From assembly GCF_008365385.1 (NCBI RefSeq), contig NZ_QOVF01000002.1, forward strand, positions 496,001 to 560,000: 64,000 nucleotides of DNA, written 5' to 3'. This document shows positions 25,467-35,594 of this stretch, in pieces. The notes under the pieces are model-generated. The model saw only the letters and a program-made list of their open reading frames with translations, was not told the DNA's origin and searched no databases. Both the position numbers and the translations under genes were made by a program. How positions within the stretch are numbered: the first letter of the stretch is position 1; each line of letters opens with the position of its first letter. This stretch comes from Halopseudomonas laoshanensis. Its GTDB lineage: Bacteria; Pseudomonadota; Gammaproteobacteria; Pseudomonadales; Pseudomonadaceae.

Positions 25467-28400
25467 ATGTTCGATACCTTGTTGATTGCCAACCGCGGCG
25501 CCATTGCCTGCCGCATCCTGCGCACCTTGAAAAGCCTCGACGTTCGCGGCGTGGCCGTGTATTCCGAAGCCGATGCAGCGAGCCTGCACCTTCAGCAGGC
25601 CGAAGAGGCGATCTCCCTCGGCGATGGCGCCGCAACCGGGACTTATCTGGATGTTCAAAAAATCCTCGATGCCGCCCGGCAAAGCGGCGCCCAGGCAATT
25701 CACCCAGGCTACGGCTTCCTCTCGGAGAACGCCGCTTTCGCCGAGGCCTGTGAGGCCGCGGGTATCGCTTTTGTTGGCCCGACCCCGGAACAGCTGCGAG
25801 TGTTCGGCCTCAAGCACACCGCCCGCGCGCTGGCCAAACAGCATGGTGTTCCCATGCTCGAAGGTACTGAGCTACTGGACAGCGTGGCTGCAGCGCTCAC
25901 CGCTGCCGAGCAGGTCGGCTACCCAATCATGCTTAAAAGTACCGCAGGTGGCGGCGGCATCGGCATGCGTGTGTGCTGGAACGCCACCGAGTTGAGTGAT
26001 GCCTTTGAAACGGTCAAACGTCTGGGTCAGAACAATTTCAGCGACGCTGGCGTGTTTATCGAGAAATATATTCAGCGTGCTCGGCACCTGGAGGTGCAGG
26101 TATTCGGCGATGGCCAGGGCGGCGTGCTGGCTCTGGGCGTGCGCGACTGCTCGGTGCAGCGCCGCAACCAGAAAGTGGTAGAGGAAACCCCCGCACCGAA
26201 TCTGCCGAGTGGCATGGCTGAGGCATTGTGCGAGGCCGCGATCCAGCTCGCCAGCGCCGTGCAATACCGCAGCGCCGGTACTGTGGAGTTTGTCTACGAC
26301 AGCGAAGCCGCACAATTCTATTTCCTCGAGGTCAACACCCGTCTGCAGGTGGAGCACGGCGTTACCGAGCAGGTCTGGGGTGTGGACCTGGTGCGCTGGA
26401 TGATCGAGCTGGCTGCCGGCGACCTGCCGCCGCTGGCCGAGCTAGGCAAGGACCTGAAAGCCCAGGGCCATGCCATCCAGGCACGGGTGTATGCCGAGGA
26501 TCCTGGCCGCGATTTCCAGCCCTGCCCCGGCTTGCTGACAGCGGTTAACTTTCCGGGCGCCGACGGGCAAGCGCTGCGCGTCGATACCTGGGTAGAAGCC
26601 GGCTGCGAGATCCCGCCCTACTTTGATCCGATGATTGCCAAGATCATCTGCTGGGAACCTACCCGAGAAGCAGCCCGCGCCGCCCTGCACAGCACCCTCG
26701 GCGCCACGCAGCTGTATGGCGTGGAAACCAATATCGAATATATTCGCCAGATTCTGCTGGATACGCCCTTTGCCAGTGGCGAACCCTGGACCCGCTGTCT
26801 GGAGGAGCTCAGTTACCAGGCCAATACCTTCGAAGTGGTCAGTGGTGGTACGCAAACCACCGTGCAGGATGTACCCGGTCGTCTCGGCTACTGGGCTGTC
26901 GGCGTACCGCCTTCCGGGCCGATGGACAATCTCGCGTTAAGACTGGGCAACCGTCTACTGAAAAATCCGAGCGACGCCGCCGGCCTGGAAATCACCATGA
27001 CCGGCCCGACTCTGAAGTTCAATACCGATGCGGTGATCGCGGTAACCGGTGCCGAGATCCCGCTGCACGTTGATGGCGAGCCGCAGCCGATGCATACCAG
27101 CCTGCTGATCAAGGCTGGCAGCCAATTGGCCCTGGGCACCATTCTTGGCACGGGGGCGCGCAGCTATCTTGCACTGCGTGGCGGCGTGCAGGTGCCGAAT
27201 TATCTGGGCAGCAAAAGCACCTTCACCCTGGGCCAGTTTGGTGGGCATGCCGGTCGCGCGCTGCGCGCGGGCGATGTGTTGCATCTACCGGCACTGACTG
27301 ATGCCCACGCAGGCGAGAGTCTGGCCGAGGACATGCGCACCACCTTGCCGGCCGTCAGAGAACTGCGCGTGATCTACGGCCCGCACGCGGCGCCAGAATA
27401 TTTTACCCAGGCGTATATGCAGCGGTTTCTGGATACCGAATGGGAAGTGCACTTCAACTCAAGCCGTACCGGCGTACGACTGATCGGCCCCAAACCCGAG
27501 TGGGTGCGCGAGGACGGCGGCGAGGCCGGGCTGCACCCCTCGAATATTCATGACAACCCGTACGCCATCGGCGCCGTGGACTTTACCGGCGACATGCCGG
27601 TGATCCTCGGTCCGGATGGGCCGAGCTTGGGCGGCTTTGTTTGCCCGGTCAGCATCATCGAAGCCGATCTGTGGCAGATGGGCCAGCTCAAGGCTGGCGA
27701 CCGGGTACGCTTTATCCCGGTAGCGCTGGAAACCGCACGCGAACTGGCGCTACTGCGTGACCAGGCCATCCACCAGCTGCAGCCGCTATGCCCCGCCAGC
27801 AGCACTGCGGTCGCGCCGGAGTCACCGATTGTGCTGGATATCGGCGAGGACGATACGCGTCTGGTCGCGCGCCTGTCCGGCGACACCCACTTGCTGCTGG
27901 AAATTGGCCAGCCAGAGCTCGACCTGGTGCTGCGCTTTCGCGGGCATGCGCTGATGCAATCGCTGGAGGCAATGCAATTACCGGGCGTGAACGATCTGAC
28001 GCCAGGCATACGCTCGCTGCAGGTGCACTATCAGCCGGAGACGCTCCCGATAGATCAGTTGCTGCGCATCGTCGAGGATGCCTGGGAAGCGGTCTGTGCT
28101 GCACGAGATCTCAAGGTGCCCTCGCGCATTGTGCACCTGCCGCTCTCCTGGGACGATCCGGCCTGCCAACTGGCCATCGACAAGTACATGACTACGGTGC
28201 GAAAGGATGCTCCCTGGTGCCCGAGCAATCTGGAGTTCATCCGCCGCATCAATGACTTGCCGAATCTGGATGAGGTCTACCGGACCGTGTTCGAGGCCAG
28301 CTATCTGGTCATGGGCCTGGGCGACGTCTATCTGGGCGCACCAGTCGCCACACCGTTGGACCCGCGGCACCGTCTGGTCACCACCAAATACAACCCGGCC

Positions 28401-29069
28401 CGCACCTGGACTGCGGAGAACTCGGTAGGTATCGGTGGCGCTTATATGTGTGTGTACGGCATGGAAGGGCCTGGCGGCTACCAGTTCGTCGGCCGCACGC
28501 TGCAGATGTGGAATCGCTACCGTGAAGTCGAAGCCTTTGGCGGGATGCCCTGGCTGCTGCGGTTTTTCGACCAGATCCGCTTTTACCCCGTCAGCGCCGA
28601 TGAATTGCAGGTGATTCGCCGCGAGTTCCCCTTGGGGCGCTACCCGCTGCGCATCGAAGAAACCGAACTGCGCCTGAATGATTACCAGGCTTTTCTCGAT
28701 CAGGAGGCAGACGGTATTCAGGCATTTCGCCAACAACAGCAGGCCGCGTTCAAGGCCGAGCGGGAGCGCTGGATCGCCAACGGGCAGGCCAATTACGAAA
28801 GTGAAGAAGCCACCCCCGAAGCCACTGAAGAAGCCCCGCTGCTGGCTGATCAACAGGGGGTCGAGAGCCATATCGCCGGCAACCTGTGGCAGGTTCAGGT
28901 TGAGCAAGGCGCTCAGGTCAAGGCCGGAGATGTGCTGGTGATTCTGGAATCAATGAAGATGGAAATACCCGTGGTCGCGCCCTGCGACGGGGTAGTCAGT
29001 TCAATCCACGTTCAGCCCGGCTCCGCGGTACGTGCGGGCCAGCGGGTGCTGGTACTGCAACAGGCTTGA
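25467..29069 (+). CDS. Biotin-dependent guanidine carboxylase (urea carboxylase family)
   Basis: A 1200-residue single-chain carboxylase. The biotin carboxylase domain spans about residues 1-450 (start MFDTLLIANRGAIACRILRT, ATP loop AGGGGIGM at 160-167, FLEVNTRLQVEHGVTE). The carboxyltransferase follows as a KipA/AHS2-like part (from about 461, TTVQDVPGRLGYWAVGV) and a KipI/AHS1-like part (from about 788 to 1010). The C-terminus is the biotin carrier domain with ILESMKMEIPV, the biotin acceptor being Lys at about 1164. No fused allophanate hydrolase is present. Substrate: guanidine is favoured over urea by the riboswitch and the two DUF1989 genes. GAGGAAC precedes the ATG. Confidence 0.92.
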   Translation: MFDTLLIANRGAIACRILRTLKSLDVRGVAVYSEADAASLHLQQAEEAISLGDGAATGTYLDVQKILDAARQSGAQAIHPGYGFLSENAAFAEACEAAGIAFVGPTPEQLRVFGLKHTARALAKQHGVPMLEGTELLDSVAAALTAAEQVGYPIMLKSTAGGGGIGMRVCWNATELSDAFETVKRLGQNNFSDAGVFIEKYIQRARHLEVQVFGDGQGGVLALGVRDCSVQRRNQKVVEETPAPNLPSGMAEALCEAAIQLASAVQYRSAGTVEFVYDSEAAQFYFLEVNTRLQVEHGVTEQVWGVDLVRWMIELAAGDLPPLAELGKDLKAQGHAIQARVYAEDPGRDFQPCPGLLTAVNFPGADGQALRVDTWVEAGCEIPPYFDPMIAKIICWEPTREAARAALHSTLGATQLYGVETNIEYIRQILLDTPFASGEPWTRCLEELSYQANTFEVVSGGTQTTVQDVPGRLGYWAVGVPPSGPMDNLALRLGNRLLKNPSDAAGLEITMTGPTLKFNTDAVIAVTGAEIPLHVDGEPQPMHTSLLIKAGSQLALGTILGTGARSYLALRGGVQVPNYLGSKSTFTLGQFGGHAGRALRAGDVLHLPALTDAHAGESLAEDMRTTLPAVRELRVIYGPHAAPEYFTQAYMQRFLDTEWEVHFNSSRTGVRLIGPKPEWVREDGGEAGLHPSNIHDNPYAIGAVDFTGDMPVILGPDGPSLGGFVCPVSIIEADLWQMGQLKAGDRVRFIPVALETARELALLRDQAIHQLQPLCPASSTAVAPESPIVLDIGEDDTRLVARLSGDTHLLLEIGQPELDLVLRFRGHALMQSLEAMQLPGVNDLTPGIRSLQVHYQPETLPIDQLLRIVEDAWEAVCAARDLKVPSRIVHLPLSWDDPACQLAIDKYMTTVRKDAPWCPSNLEFIRRINDLPNLDEVYRTVFEASYLVMGLGDVYLGAPVATPLDPRHRLVTTKYNPARTWTAENSVGIGGAYMCVYGMEGPGGYQFVGRTLQMWNRYREVEAFGGMPWLLRFFDQIRFYPVSADELQVIRREFPLGRYPLRIEETELRLNDYQAFLDQEADGIQAFRQQQQAAFKAERERWIANGQANYESEEATPEATEEAPLLADQQGVESHIAGNLWQVQVEQGAQVKAGDVLVILESMKMEIPVVAPCDGVVSSIHVQPGSAVRAGQRVLVLQQA

Positions 29070-29082
29070 GCATCAGACGCGG

Positions 29083-29122
29083 GCGGTGTAGCAAGGGAGT
29101 GCTGCACCGTCCTGTCGTTTTA
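29083..29122 (+). terminator. Terminator between the guanidine operon and rsmI
   Basis: CGGTGTAGCA and TGCTGCACCG form a 10-bp stem with one G-T pair and a 6-nt loop, followed on the plus strand by CCTGTCGTTTT. The T-tract is imperfect. It lies between two converging genes and may serve the carboxylase operon. Confidence 0.55.
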
Positions 29123-29124
29123 CC

Positions 29125-29961
29125 TCAACCCTTACCCAAGGCTACCTGGTAAAGCCGATTCTTCTTTTCGCCCGTGATCTGCGCTGCCAGTGCAGCGGCC
29201 TGCTTGACCGGCAGCTCGCTGAGCAGAATATCCAGTACCCGCTGCGCTTCCGGATTCAAGCCTTCGCTCTCTTCAGGCGCAGGCATCGCCTCGACAATCA
29301 ACACACACTCGCCGCGCTGCTGATCAGAGTCCGCGCGCACCCATTCAACCAGTTCGGCAATCGGCGCGCCCTTGATGGTTTCAAAGGTCTTGGTCAACTC
29401 GCGCGCCAATACCACCTGCCGTTCGGGGCCAAAAATATCCAGCATGTCTTCCAGGCATTCCAGCAACCGATGCGGCGCTTCATAGAGCATCCAGGTGCGC
29501 GGCTCTACCGCCAACGCCTGCAGTCGCTGACGCCGGCCGTGGGCTTTGGCCGGCAGAAAGCCTTCAAAGGCAAAGCGGTCCGACGGCAACCCCGCCGCAC
29601 TCAGCGCGGCGATCAGCGCGCAGGCACCAGGGATCGGGCATACCCGCACGCCCGCCTCACGGGCCTGGCGCACCAGGTGATAGCCAGGGTCGGAAATCAA
29701 CGGCGTGCCCGCATCGGAAATCAGCGCCATGTCTTCGCCCGCGAGCATGCGTTCGACCAGGCGGACGCTTTTGTCCCGCTCGTTGTGGTCATGGCAGGCT
29801 GTGGTGGGCGTCGAAACACCAAAGTGCTGCAGTAAGCGCGCACTGTGACGCGTATCTTCAGCGGCGATCAGCGCCACCGTACGCAATACCTCCAGTGCCC
29901 TGGGCGACATATCCTGCAGATTGCCAATAGGCGTGGCGACGACATAAAGAGTACCGGACAT
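29125..29961 (-). CDS. rsmI: 16S rRNA (cytidine1402-2'-O)-methyltransferase RsmI
   Basis: RsmI methylates the ribose of C1402, the same base whose N4 is methylated by RsmH, also encoded in this window. Start at 29961 gives [20 protein letters not shown], the family N-terminus, and 278 residues; an upstream ATG at 30015 adds 18 unrelated residues. Tetrapyrrole methylase-type motifs are visible: [35 protein letters not shown] and [19 protein letters not shown]. It is divergent from lpoA with about 140 bp between them. Confidence 0.96.
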   Translation of the reverse strand: MSGTLYVVATPIGNLQDMSPRALEVLRTVALIAAEDTRHSARLLQHFGVSTPTTACHDHNERDKSVRLVERMLAGEDMALISDAGTPLISDPGYHLVRQAREAGVRVCPIPGACALIAALSAAGLPSDRFAFEGFLPAKAHGRRQRLQALAVEPRTWMLYEAPHRLLECLEDMLDIFGPERQVVLARELTKTFETIKGAPIAELVEWVRADSDQQRGECVLIVEAMPAPEESEGLNPEAQRVLDILLSELPVKQAAALAAQITGEKKNRLYQVALGKG

Positions 29962-30102
29962 GACTTTTCCTGGGCTGGACGTTACGACCATTGTACAGGA
30001 CGTGATGCAGCGCATGGCGATTGCCGGCCCCCTTGGTTACAATGGCGGCTTAAATCCCACGGGCCACGCACGTCTGCGTCCCCAGCGCAAGGATACCGCC
30101 GC

Positions 30103-31923
30103 ATGCTACGCAGCCATCGCCTGCCGTTTTTACCTCTGACCCTGGCTGTGCTGATTGCCGGCTGTGCCTCCGCCCCGCAAGAGCTGGGTGATTTACCACG
30201 TACACCGCAGGCCTCTGCGGACAAGATCCTCGAAGATGCGGACCGGTATTCCGGCGCAGAAGCCAATCTGCTGCGTTTGTATGCGGCTCAGGCGGCCAGT
30301 GACGCTGGCGCCCACGAAAAAACCATGAGCATTCTTCAGCGTATCCCGCAGAGCGACCTGCCGCTCGACCAGCAGATCCGTTTCAGCCAGTTGCAGGCCA
30401 TCAGCGCCATGGCGCTGAATGAGCCAAAAATTGCCCTGCGCGCATTGCAGCATCCTTCGATCAGCTCGATCGACACCCTGCCACTGGACGAACAATTGCA
30501 CATCCAGCGGCTGCAGGCCGAAGCCAATGATCAGGTTGGAGACCACCTGAAAGCCGCAGAGCAGCGCATCTTTATGCATGGCCTGCTTCCGGCTAACGCA
30601 CAGCCCGCTAACCAGGAGGCGATCTGGAAAGGCATCAGCCAGATGTCGCCCGAGGAGCTGCAGGCAGCCGCAGCCACCAGTACTGGCGAGCTGGCAGCCT
30701 GGGTGGAACTGGCTCTGATTGATCAGACGCTGAACAACCTGGATTTGCAGGTCCGTGCGCTGAAGCAATGGCAGCAAGAAAATCCTGATCACCCTGCGGC
30801 GCAACAGCTACCGGCATCCTTGTCGCAACTGATCGAACTACACAGCAGCCGGCCACAGCATATCGCCTTGCTGCTGCCCTTTCAGGGTGAACTGGCCGCC
30901 GCTGCCCAGGCACTGCGTGACGGCTTTCTTGCTGCTCAATACCAGGCTTACAGTGAAGGGCTGGATCAACCCGAGGTCAGCCTCTACGACTCCACTGCCT
31001 ACACCGATCTTGACGCCTTCTATCGCCAGGCGATCGCGGACGGCGTGGAATGGGTCATCGGACCATTGGAGCGCGAGCAGGTCAGCCGCATCGCCGCCAT
31101 GCCTGAATTACCGCTGCCGACACTGGCATTGAACTACACCGACAGCCCCGTAACAGAGGGCAAAGCGCTGTTCCAGTTTGGCCTGGCTCCCGAAGATGAA
31201 GCGCGCTCCGCGGCCGCGCAGGCGTGGGCCCAGGGCCATCGCCGGATGGCAGCACTGACTGCCAGCACCGGTTGGGGCGAACGTGCCTACCAGGCTTTCC
31301 AGCAATCCTGGCAAGAAATGGGTGGCGTGCTGATTGGGCGCGAAGTGGTCGATGAGCCCGCGGCTATGTCGGGCCAGATCGGTGAGCTGCTGCGTATTCG
31401 TCAGAGCGAACAGCGGGGCCAGCAGATTCAACGAGCGCTGGGCAACAGCGTAGTGGTGCAACCTACCCCGCGTCAGGATCTGGACGCACTCTTCATCACC
31501 GCTGGCCCGTTGCAGGCCCGACAGATCATGCCGACGCTGGCGTTTCAATATGCGGGCGACTTGCCTGTGTATGCCACCTCACACGTCTATCAGGTAGGCG
31601 GTGATCAGAACAACGATCTGGATGGCATTCTCGTCGCGGAAACCCCCTGGCTGGTGAGTCGCTCGGATAGTCTCTACGAGTCGGTCACCCAGAACTGGCC
31701 GCAAGCCGGCGGCGCTTTGGGCCGGCTGTACGCCATGGGAATAGACGCCCAACGCATATTTACCCGGCTACCGCAGATGCAACAGTATCCGGAAACCACA
31801 GTGAACGGCGCCACCGGCATCCTGTCTCTATCCCCAGACGGGCGTGTCAGTCGTGAGCTCAGTTGGGGTGTGATTGAGGATGGTCGGTTGACTCAGGCAC
31901 CGGCCCTACTCCCCGCTCCGTGA
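30103..31923 (+). CDS. lpoA: LpoA-family outer-membrane lipoprotein, activator of PBP1A
   Basis: A 606-residue lipoprotein of the LppC/LpoA family. The lipobox IAGC falls near residue 24 after a hydrophobic signal segment. The first half is helical and TPR-like (about residues 50-250). The second half has the periplasmic-binding fold (IALLLPFQGELAAAAQALRDGFLAAQY from about residue 256). In E. coli LpoA stimulates the transpeptidase PBP1A from the outer membrane; the same role is inferred here. The operon rsmI/lpoA-yraN-diaA-dolP matches E. coli. The stop overlaps the GTG start of yraN by 4 nt. AAGGA lies 8 nt before the ATG. Confidence 0.9.
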   Translation: MLRSHRLPFLPLTLAVLIAGCASAPQELGDLPRTPQASADKILEDADRYSGAEANLLRLYAAQAASDAGAHEKTMSILQRIPQSDLPLDQQIRFSQLQAISAMALNEPKIALRALQHPSISSIDTLPLDEQLHIQRLQAEANDQVGDHLKAAEQRIFMHGLLPANAQPANQEAIWKGISQMSPEELQAAAATSTGELAAWVELALIDQTLNNLDLQVRALKQWQQENPDHPAAQQLPASLSQLIELHSSRPQHIALLLPFQGELAAAAQALRDGFLAAQYQAYSEGLDQPEVSLYDSTAYTDLDAFYRQAIADGVEWVIGPLEREQVSRIAAMPELPLPTLALNYTDSPVTEGKALFQFGLAPEDEARSAAAQAWAQGHRRMAALTASTGWGERAYQAFQQSWQEMGGVLIGREVVDEPAAMSGQIGELLRIRQSEQRGQQIQRALGNSVVVQPTPRQDLDALFITAGPLQARQIMPTLAFQYAGDLPVYATSHVYQVGGDQNNDLDGILVAETPWLVSRSDSLYESVTQNWPQAGGALGRLYAMGIDAQRIFTRLPQMQQYPETTVNGATGILSLSPDGRVSRELSWGVIEDGRLTQAPALLPAP

Positions 31924-32294
31924 CATCGCTGACCGACAAGCAGGTGCTCGGCAACCAGGCCGAGCGCCAATCCGAGCAACTGCTATTGCGCTCTGGTATG
32001 CGCCTGCTGGCGCGAAACTATCGTTGCAAGCAAGGCGAGCTTGATCTGGTCATGCGCGATGCTGATACAGTAGTATTTGTTGAAGTACGTTACCGACGAA
32101 GTACCCGATGGGGCAATGCTGCGGAAACGATTGACTGGCGCAAGCAGAAACGCGTTATCGCCGCAGCCCAGCATTACCTGCTTACCCACCCCCATCTGGC
32201 CAATCAGCCTTGCCGATTCGATGTTATCGCCGCGCAAGGCAACCCAGCGGATCCCGCCTCTTATCAATGGATCCGAGAAGCATTCACCTGCTAG
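31920..32294 (+). CDS. yraN: YraN family (UPF0102) nuclease-fold protein
   Basis: A 124-residue UPF0102 protein with a Holliday-junction-resolvase-like nuclease fold. The GTG start overlaps the lpoA stop (GTGA). Conserved blocks include NQAERQSEQLLLRSGMRLLARNYR with a following GELDLVMRD and VFVEVRYRRS, which hold the acidic/Lys residues of the PD-(D/E)XK-type core. Biological function is not established for the family. Position between lpoA and the SIS gene is conserved in gammaproteobacteria. Confidence 0.9.
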   Translation: MTSLTDKQVLGNQAERQSEQLLLRSGMRLLARNYRCKQGELDLVMRDADTVVFVEVRYRRSTRWGNAAETIDWRKQKRVIAAAQHYLLTHPHLANQPCRFDVIAAQGNPADPASYQWIREAFTC

Positions 32295-33469
<1,175 letters not shown>

Positions 33470-33501
33470 AGCGACTTTCTCACACAGCCTGAAGCGGCAG
33501 C

Positions 33502-33543
33502 AAAAAGCCCGGCCCCGGATTACTCCGGGGCCGGGCTTTTTTT
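33502..33543. terminator. Bidirectional terminator between dolP and sspB
   Basis: AAAAAGCCCGGCCCCGG and CCGGGGCCGGGCTTTTTTT form a long GC-rich stem flanked by A-run and T-run on either side of a 7-nt loop. It should end transcription of the lpoA-dolP operon and of sspA-sspB from the opposite side. Confidence 0.95.
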
Positions 33544-33570
33544 GTGCTAACCGATCGTGACTAGTTAACT

Positions 33571-33990
33571 TTACTTGACGACTTTCAGCGCCGGCCTGGC
33601 TGGCTTTGGCTTACCGCCAGCGGGGCTCCTGCTGCTCGCCACGCCCTCTTCAGAGGAAGGTGGGACAGGCGCCGGATCTACCTCAAACACCATGCCCTGA
33701 CCGTTTTCACGAGCATAGATCGCCATCACTGCCTGGGCGGGCAACCAAACCTGCTGAGCAACGCCGCCAAAGCGGCCATCGAAGCAGATTTTGTCATTAT
33801 CCATTTCCAGGTGACGTATCGCGTTCGGCGACAGATTGAGAACGATCTGACCTGCTTCTACAAAGGACTCTGGAACCACTGTATCTGGATAATGGGCGTT
33901 GACCAGTACATAGGGCGTGCACTGGTTATCGAGTATCCATTCGTAAAGCGAACGTATCAGGTAGGGTCGGCTTGAGCTCATTTGAGCCAT
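33571..33990 (-). CDS. sspB: ClpXP protease specificity-enhancing factor SspB
   Basis: SspB is an adaptor that delivers ssrA-tagged and other substrates to ClpXP. The 139-residue protein has the compact substrate-binding domain at residues about 5-105 (RPYLIRSLYEWILDNQCTPYVLV, ICFDGRFGGVAQQVWLPAQAVMAIYARENG split by family loops). A flexible Pro/Ser/Lys-rich tail follows. The tail ends in PARPALKVVK, which fits the XB motif that docks on the ClpX zinc-binding domain. It lies 26 bp after sspA. Confidence 0.96.
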   Translation of the reverse strand: MAQMSSSRPYLIRSLYEWILDNQCTPYVLVNAHYPDTVVPESFVEAGQIVLNLSPNAIRHLEMDNDKICFDGRFGGVAQQVWLPAQAVMAIYARENGQGMVFEVDPAPVPPSSEEGVASSRSPAGGKPKPARPALKVVK

Positions 33991-34016
33991 GCGGCCTCCT
34001 ATGTTGTGGTGAATTC

Positions 34017-34646
34017 TTACTGCATTTCCTTTTCAGCGGCAGACAAGCTGCCAAGAAAGCCCTCACGCTGAAAAATTCGGTCCATATAATCCTGTAGCGG
34101 CTTGGCCTGTTTCGGCAACTCAACACCGAGCATCGGCAAGCGCCAGAGGATCGGAGCAATACAGCAATCGACCAGGCTGAACTCCTCGCTCATGAAGAAG
34201 GGCATCTCCACAAAAACCGGCGCTACACCAATCAAGCTCTCTCGCAGCTCCTTGCGCGCCTTGGTAACGGCTGCAGCAGGCGTCTTGGGGTTGGTGATAG
34301 CATCGACCAGCCCACACCAGTCACGCTGCACACGAAACATCAGCAAACGGGTATTGGCTCGGGCCACCGGGTAAACGGGCAGCAGGGGCGGATGCGGAAA
34401 ACGCTCGTCCAGATACTCCATCATGATGTTGGGCTCATAAAGCACCAGGTCACGATCCAGCAACGTTGGGACGCTATTGTAGGGGTTGTTCTCGGCCAGC
34501 TCTTCAGGATGGTTATCGGGCTCAACGTTGATGACGTCAACGGTAACGCCTTTCTCCGCCAGAACAATACGGACACGATGACAGTAGTGGTCACGTGGAT
34601 CGGAGAAAAAAGCCATCGAAGAACGCTTGTTGGCGGTAACGCCCAT
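34017..34646 (-). CDS. sspA: Stringent starvation protein A, RNA polymerase-associated
   Basis: SspA has a glutathione-S-transferase fold without GST activity and binds RNA polymerase to alter promoter use. The 209-residue product carries [21 protein letters not shown] at the N-terminal thioredoxin-like domain and the PHPP segment ([16 protein letters not shown]), matching the surface PHP motif needed for sigma70 contact in E. coli SspA. It forms a two-gene operon with sspB and follows the petABC operon. Confidence 0.95.
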   Translation of the reverse strand: MGVTANKRSSMAFFSDPRDHYCHRVRIVLAEKGVTVDVINVEPDNHPEELAENNPYNSVPTLLDRDLVLYEPNIMMEYLDERFPHPPLLPVYPVARANTRLLMFRVQRDWCGLVDAITNPKTPAAAVTKARKELRESLIGVAPVFVEMPFFMSEEFSLVDCCIAPILWRLPMLGVELPKQAKPLQDYMDRIFQREGFLGSLSAAEKEMQ

Positions 34647-34689
34647 AAATCAACCCTCATCCATTAACGGATTGCGGTAAACAACTGAT

Positions 34690-34732
34690 CGCGCAATTGC
34701 GCGCGTACGGAAGACCAGCGGACTGGTCTTGT
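34690..34732. repeat. Two palindromes in the petC-sspA gap
   Basis: GCGCAATTGCGC (34691-34702) is a perfect palindrome. AAGACCAG CGGA CTGGTCTT (34711-34730) is an 8-bp-stem hairpin. Both lie just upstream of sspA on the minus strand, where a promoter is expected. The motif GCGCAATTG occurs again at 34782-34790. Confidence 0.45.
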
Positions 34733-34765
34733 CTGGTAATTCGGGATTATACCCTAGAAACAAGA

Positions 34766-34785
34766 GCGCGCCCCAAAGGGCGCGC
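34766..34785 (-). terminator. Probable terminator of petABC
   Basis: On the minus strand GCGCGCCC and GGGCGCGC form an 8-bp stem around a 4-nt loop (TTTG), followed by TCTTGTTTCT. It starts 23 bp past the petC stop codon. The T-tract is weak. Confidence 0.55.
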
Positions 34786-34808
34786 AATTGATCCTGAAAA
34801 AGCGTTCG

Positions 34809-35594
34809 TTAGTGAACGTCTTTCCAATACTCACGCTTCAGGAGGTAGGCAAACACGAAGAAGAAGGCCAGATACAGCAGCACATAAGTACCGATGCGGT
34901 GGCGCTCCAGCTTGATCGGGTCAGCCGAGTAAGCCAGGAAGTTGACCAGGTTACGCACGGTGGTATCAAACTCTTCCTCAGACTGGCTACCAGTACCTTC
35001 AACAATGGTCAGCACATCGCACTTCTCATCCTTGACGGTTTCACCGGTCAGCGTGTCACGCTGGATGTTGCCATCCTCGTCAGTCACCGGCATACCCTTA
35101 CAGCCGATGACCTGACGCCCTTGCAGCTCTTCCAACACGTTTGGCATGCCGACGTTCGGGAAAACCTCGTTGTTGACACCGTAAGGACGCGAAGGATCTT
35201 CATAGAAAGTCTTCAGGTAGGTGTACAACCAGTCTTCGCCACGCACGCGAGCGACGTTGGTCAGATCCGGCGGCGCAGCGCCGAACCATACTTTGGAATC
35301 AGCCTGACGCATGCCGATTTCCATATGCTCACCAATCAGTACACCCTCGGGAAACACCAGGTTTTCCAACATAATCTCCGGCGGGATATCCAGATCAGTA
35401 GCCACGCGCTCATAGCGCTGGTACTGAGCCGAATGGCAGCCCATGCAGTAGTTGGCAAAGGTCCTGGCGCCGTCCTGCAGCGACGCTTTGTCGGTCAGGT
35501 CGATATTGGCAGATTCCAGGTGCGCACCACTCGGCGCAGCCAGGGCAACACCAGGAACAAGTGCAAATATCAGAGCAATCAATTGCTTTTTCAT
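34809..35594 (-). CDS. petC: Cytochrome c1 of the bc1 complex
   Basis: The periplasm-facing heme c subunit of ubiquinol:cytochrome c oxidoreductase. The 261-residue precursor has a cleavable Sec signal (MKKQLIALIFALVPGVALA), the heme attachment site CMGCH near residue 53 and a C-terminal membrane anchor (YVLLYLAFFFVFAYLLKREYW). An inserted loop between residues about 150 and 180 carries two cysteines (VIGCKGMP and DEKCDV), which could form a disulfide. The ATG overlaps the petB stop by one base. It is the last gene of the operon. Confidence 0.96.
   Translation of the reverse strand: MKKQLIALIFALVPGVALAAPSGAHLESANIDLTDKASLQDGARTFANYCMGCHSAQYQRYERVATDLDIPPEIMLENLVFPEGVLIGEHMEIGMRQADSKVWFGAAPPDLTNVARVRGEDWLYTYLKTFYEDPSRPYGVNNEVFPNVGMPNVLEELQGRQVIGCKGMPVTDEDGNIQRDTLTGETVKDEKCDVLTIVEGTGSQSEEEFDTTVRNLVNFLAYSADPIKLERHRIGTYVLLYLAFFFVFAYLLKREYWKDVH

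Noticed and set aside
29070-29124. Remnant of an allophanate hydrolase gene after the carboxylase
   Set aside because: The 55-bp gap contains only a terminator-like hairpin and no coding similarity.
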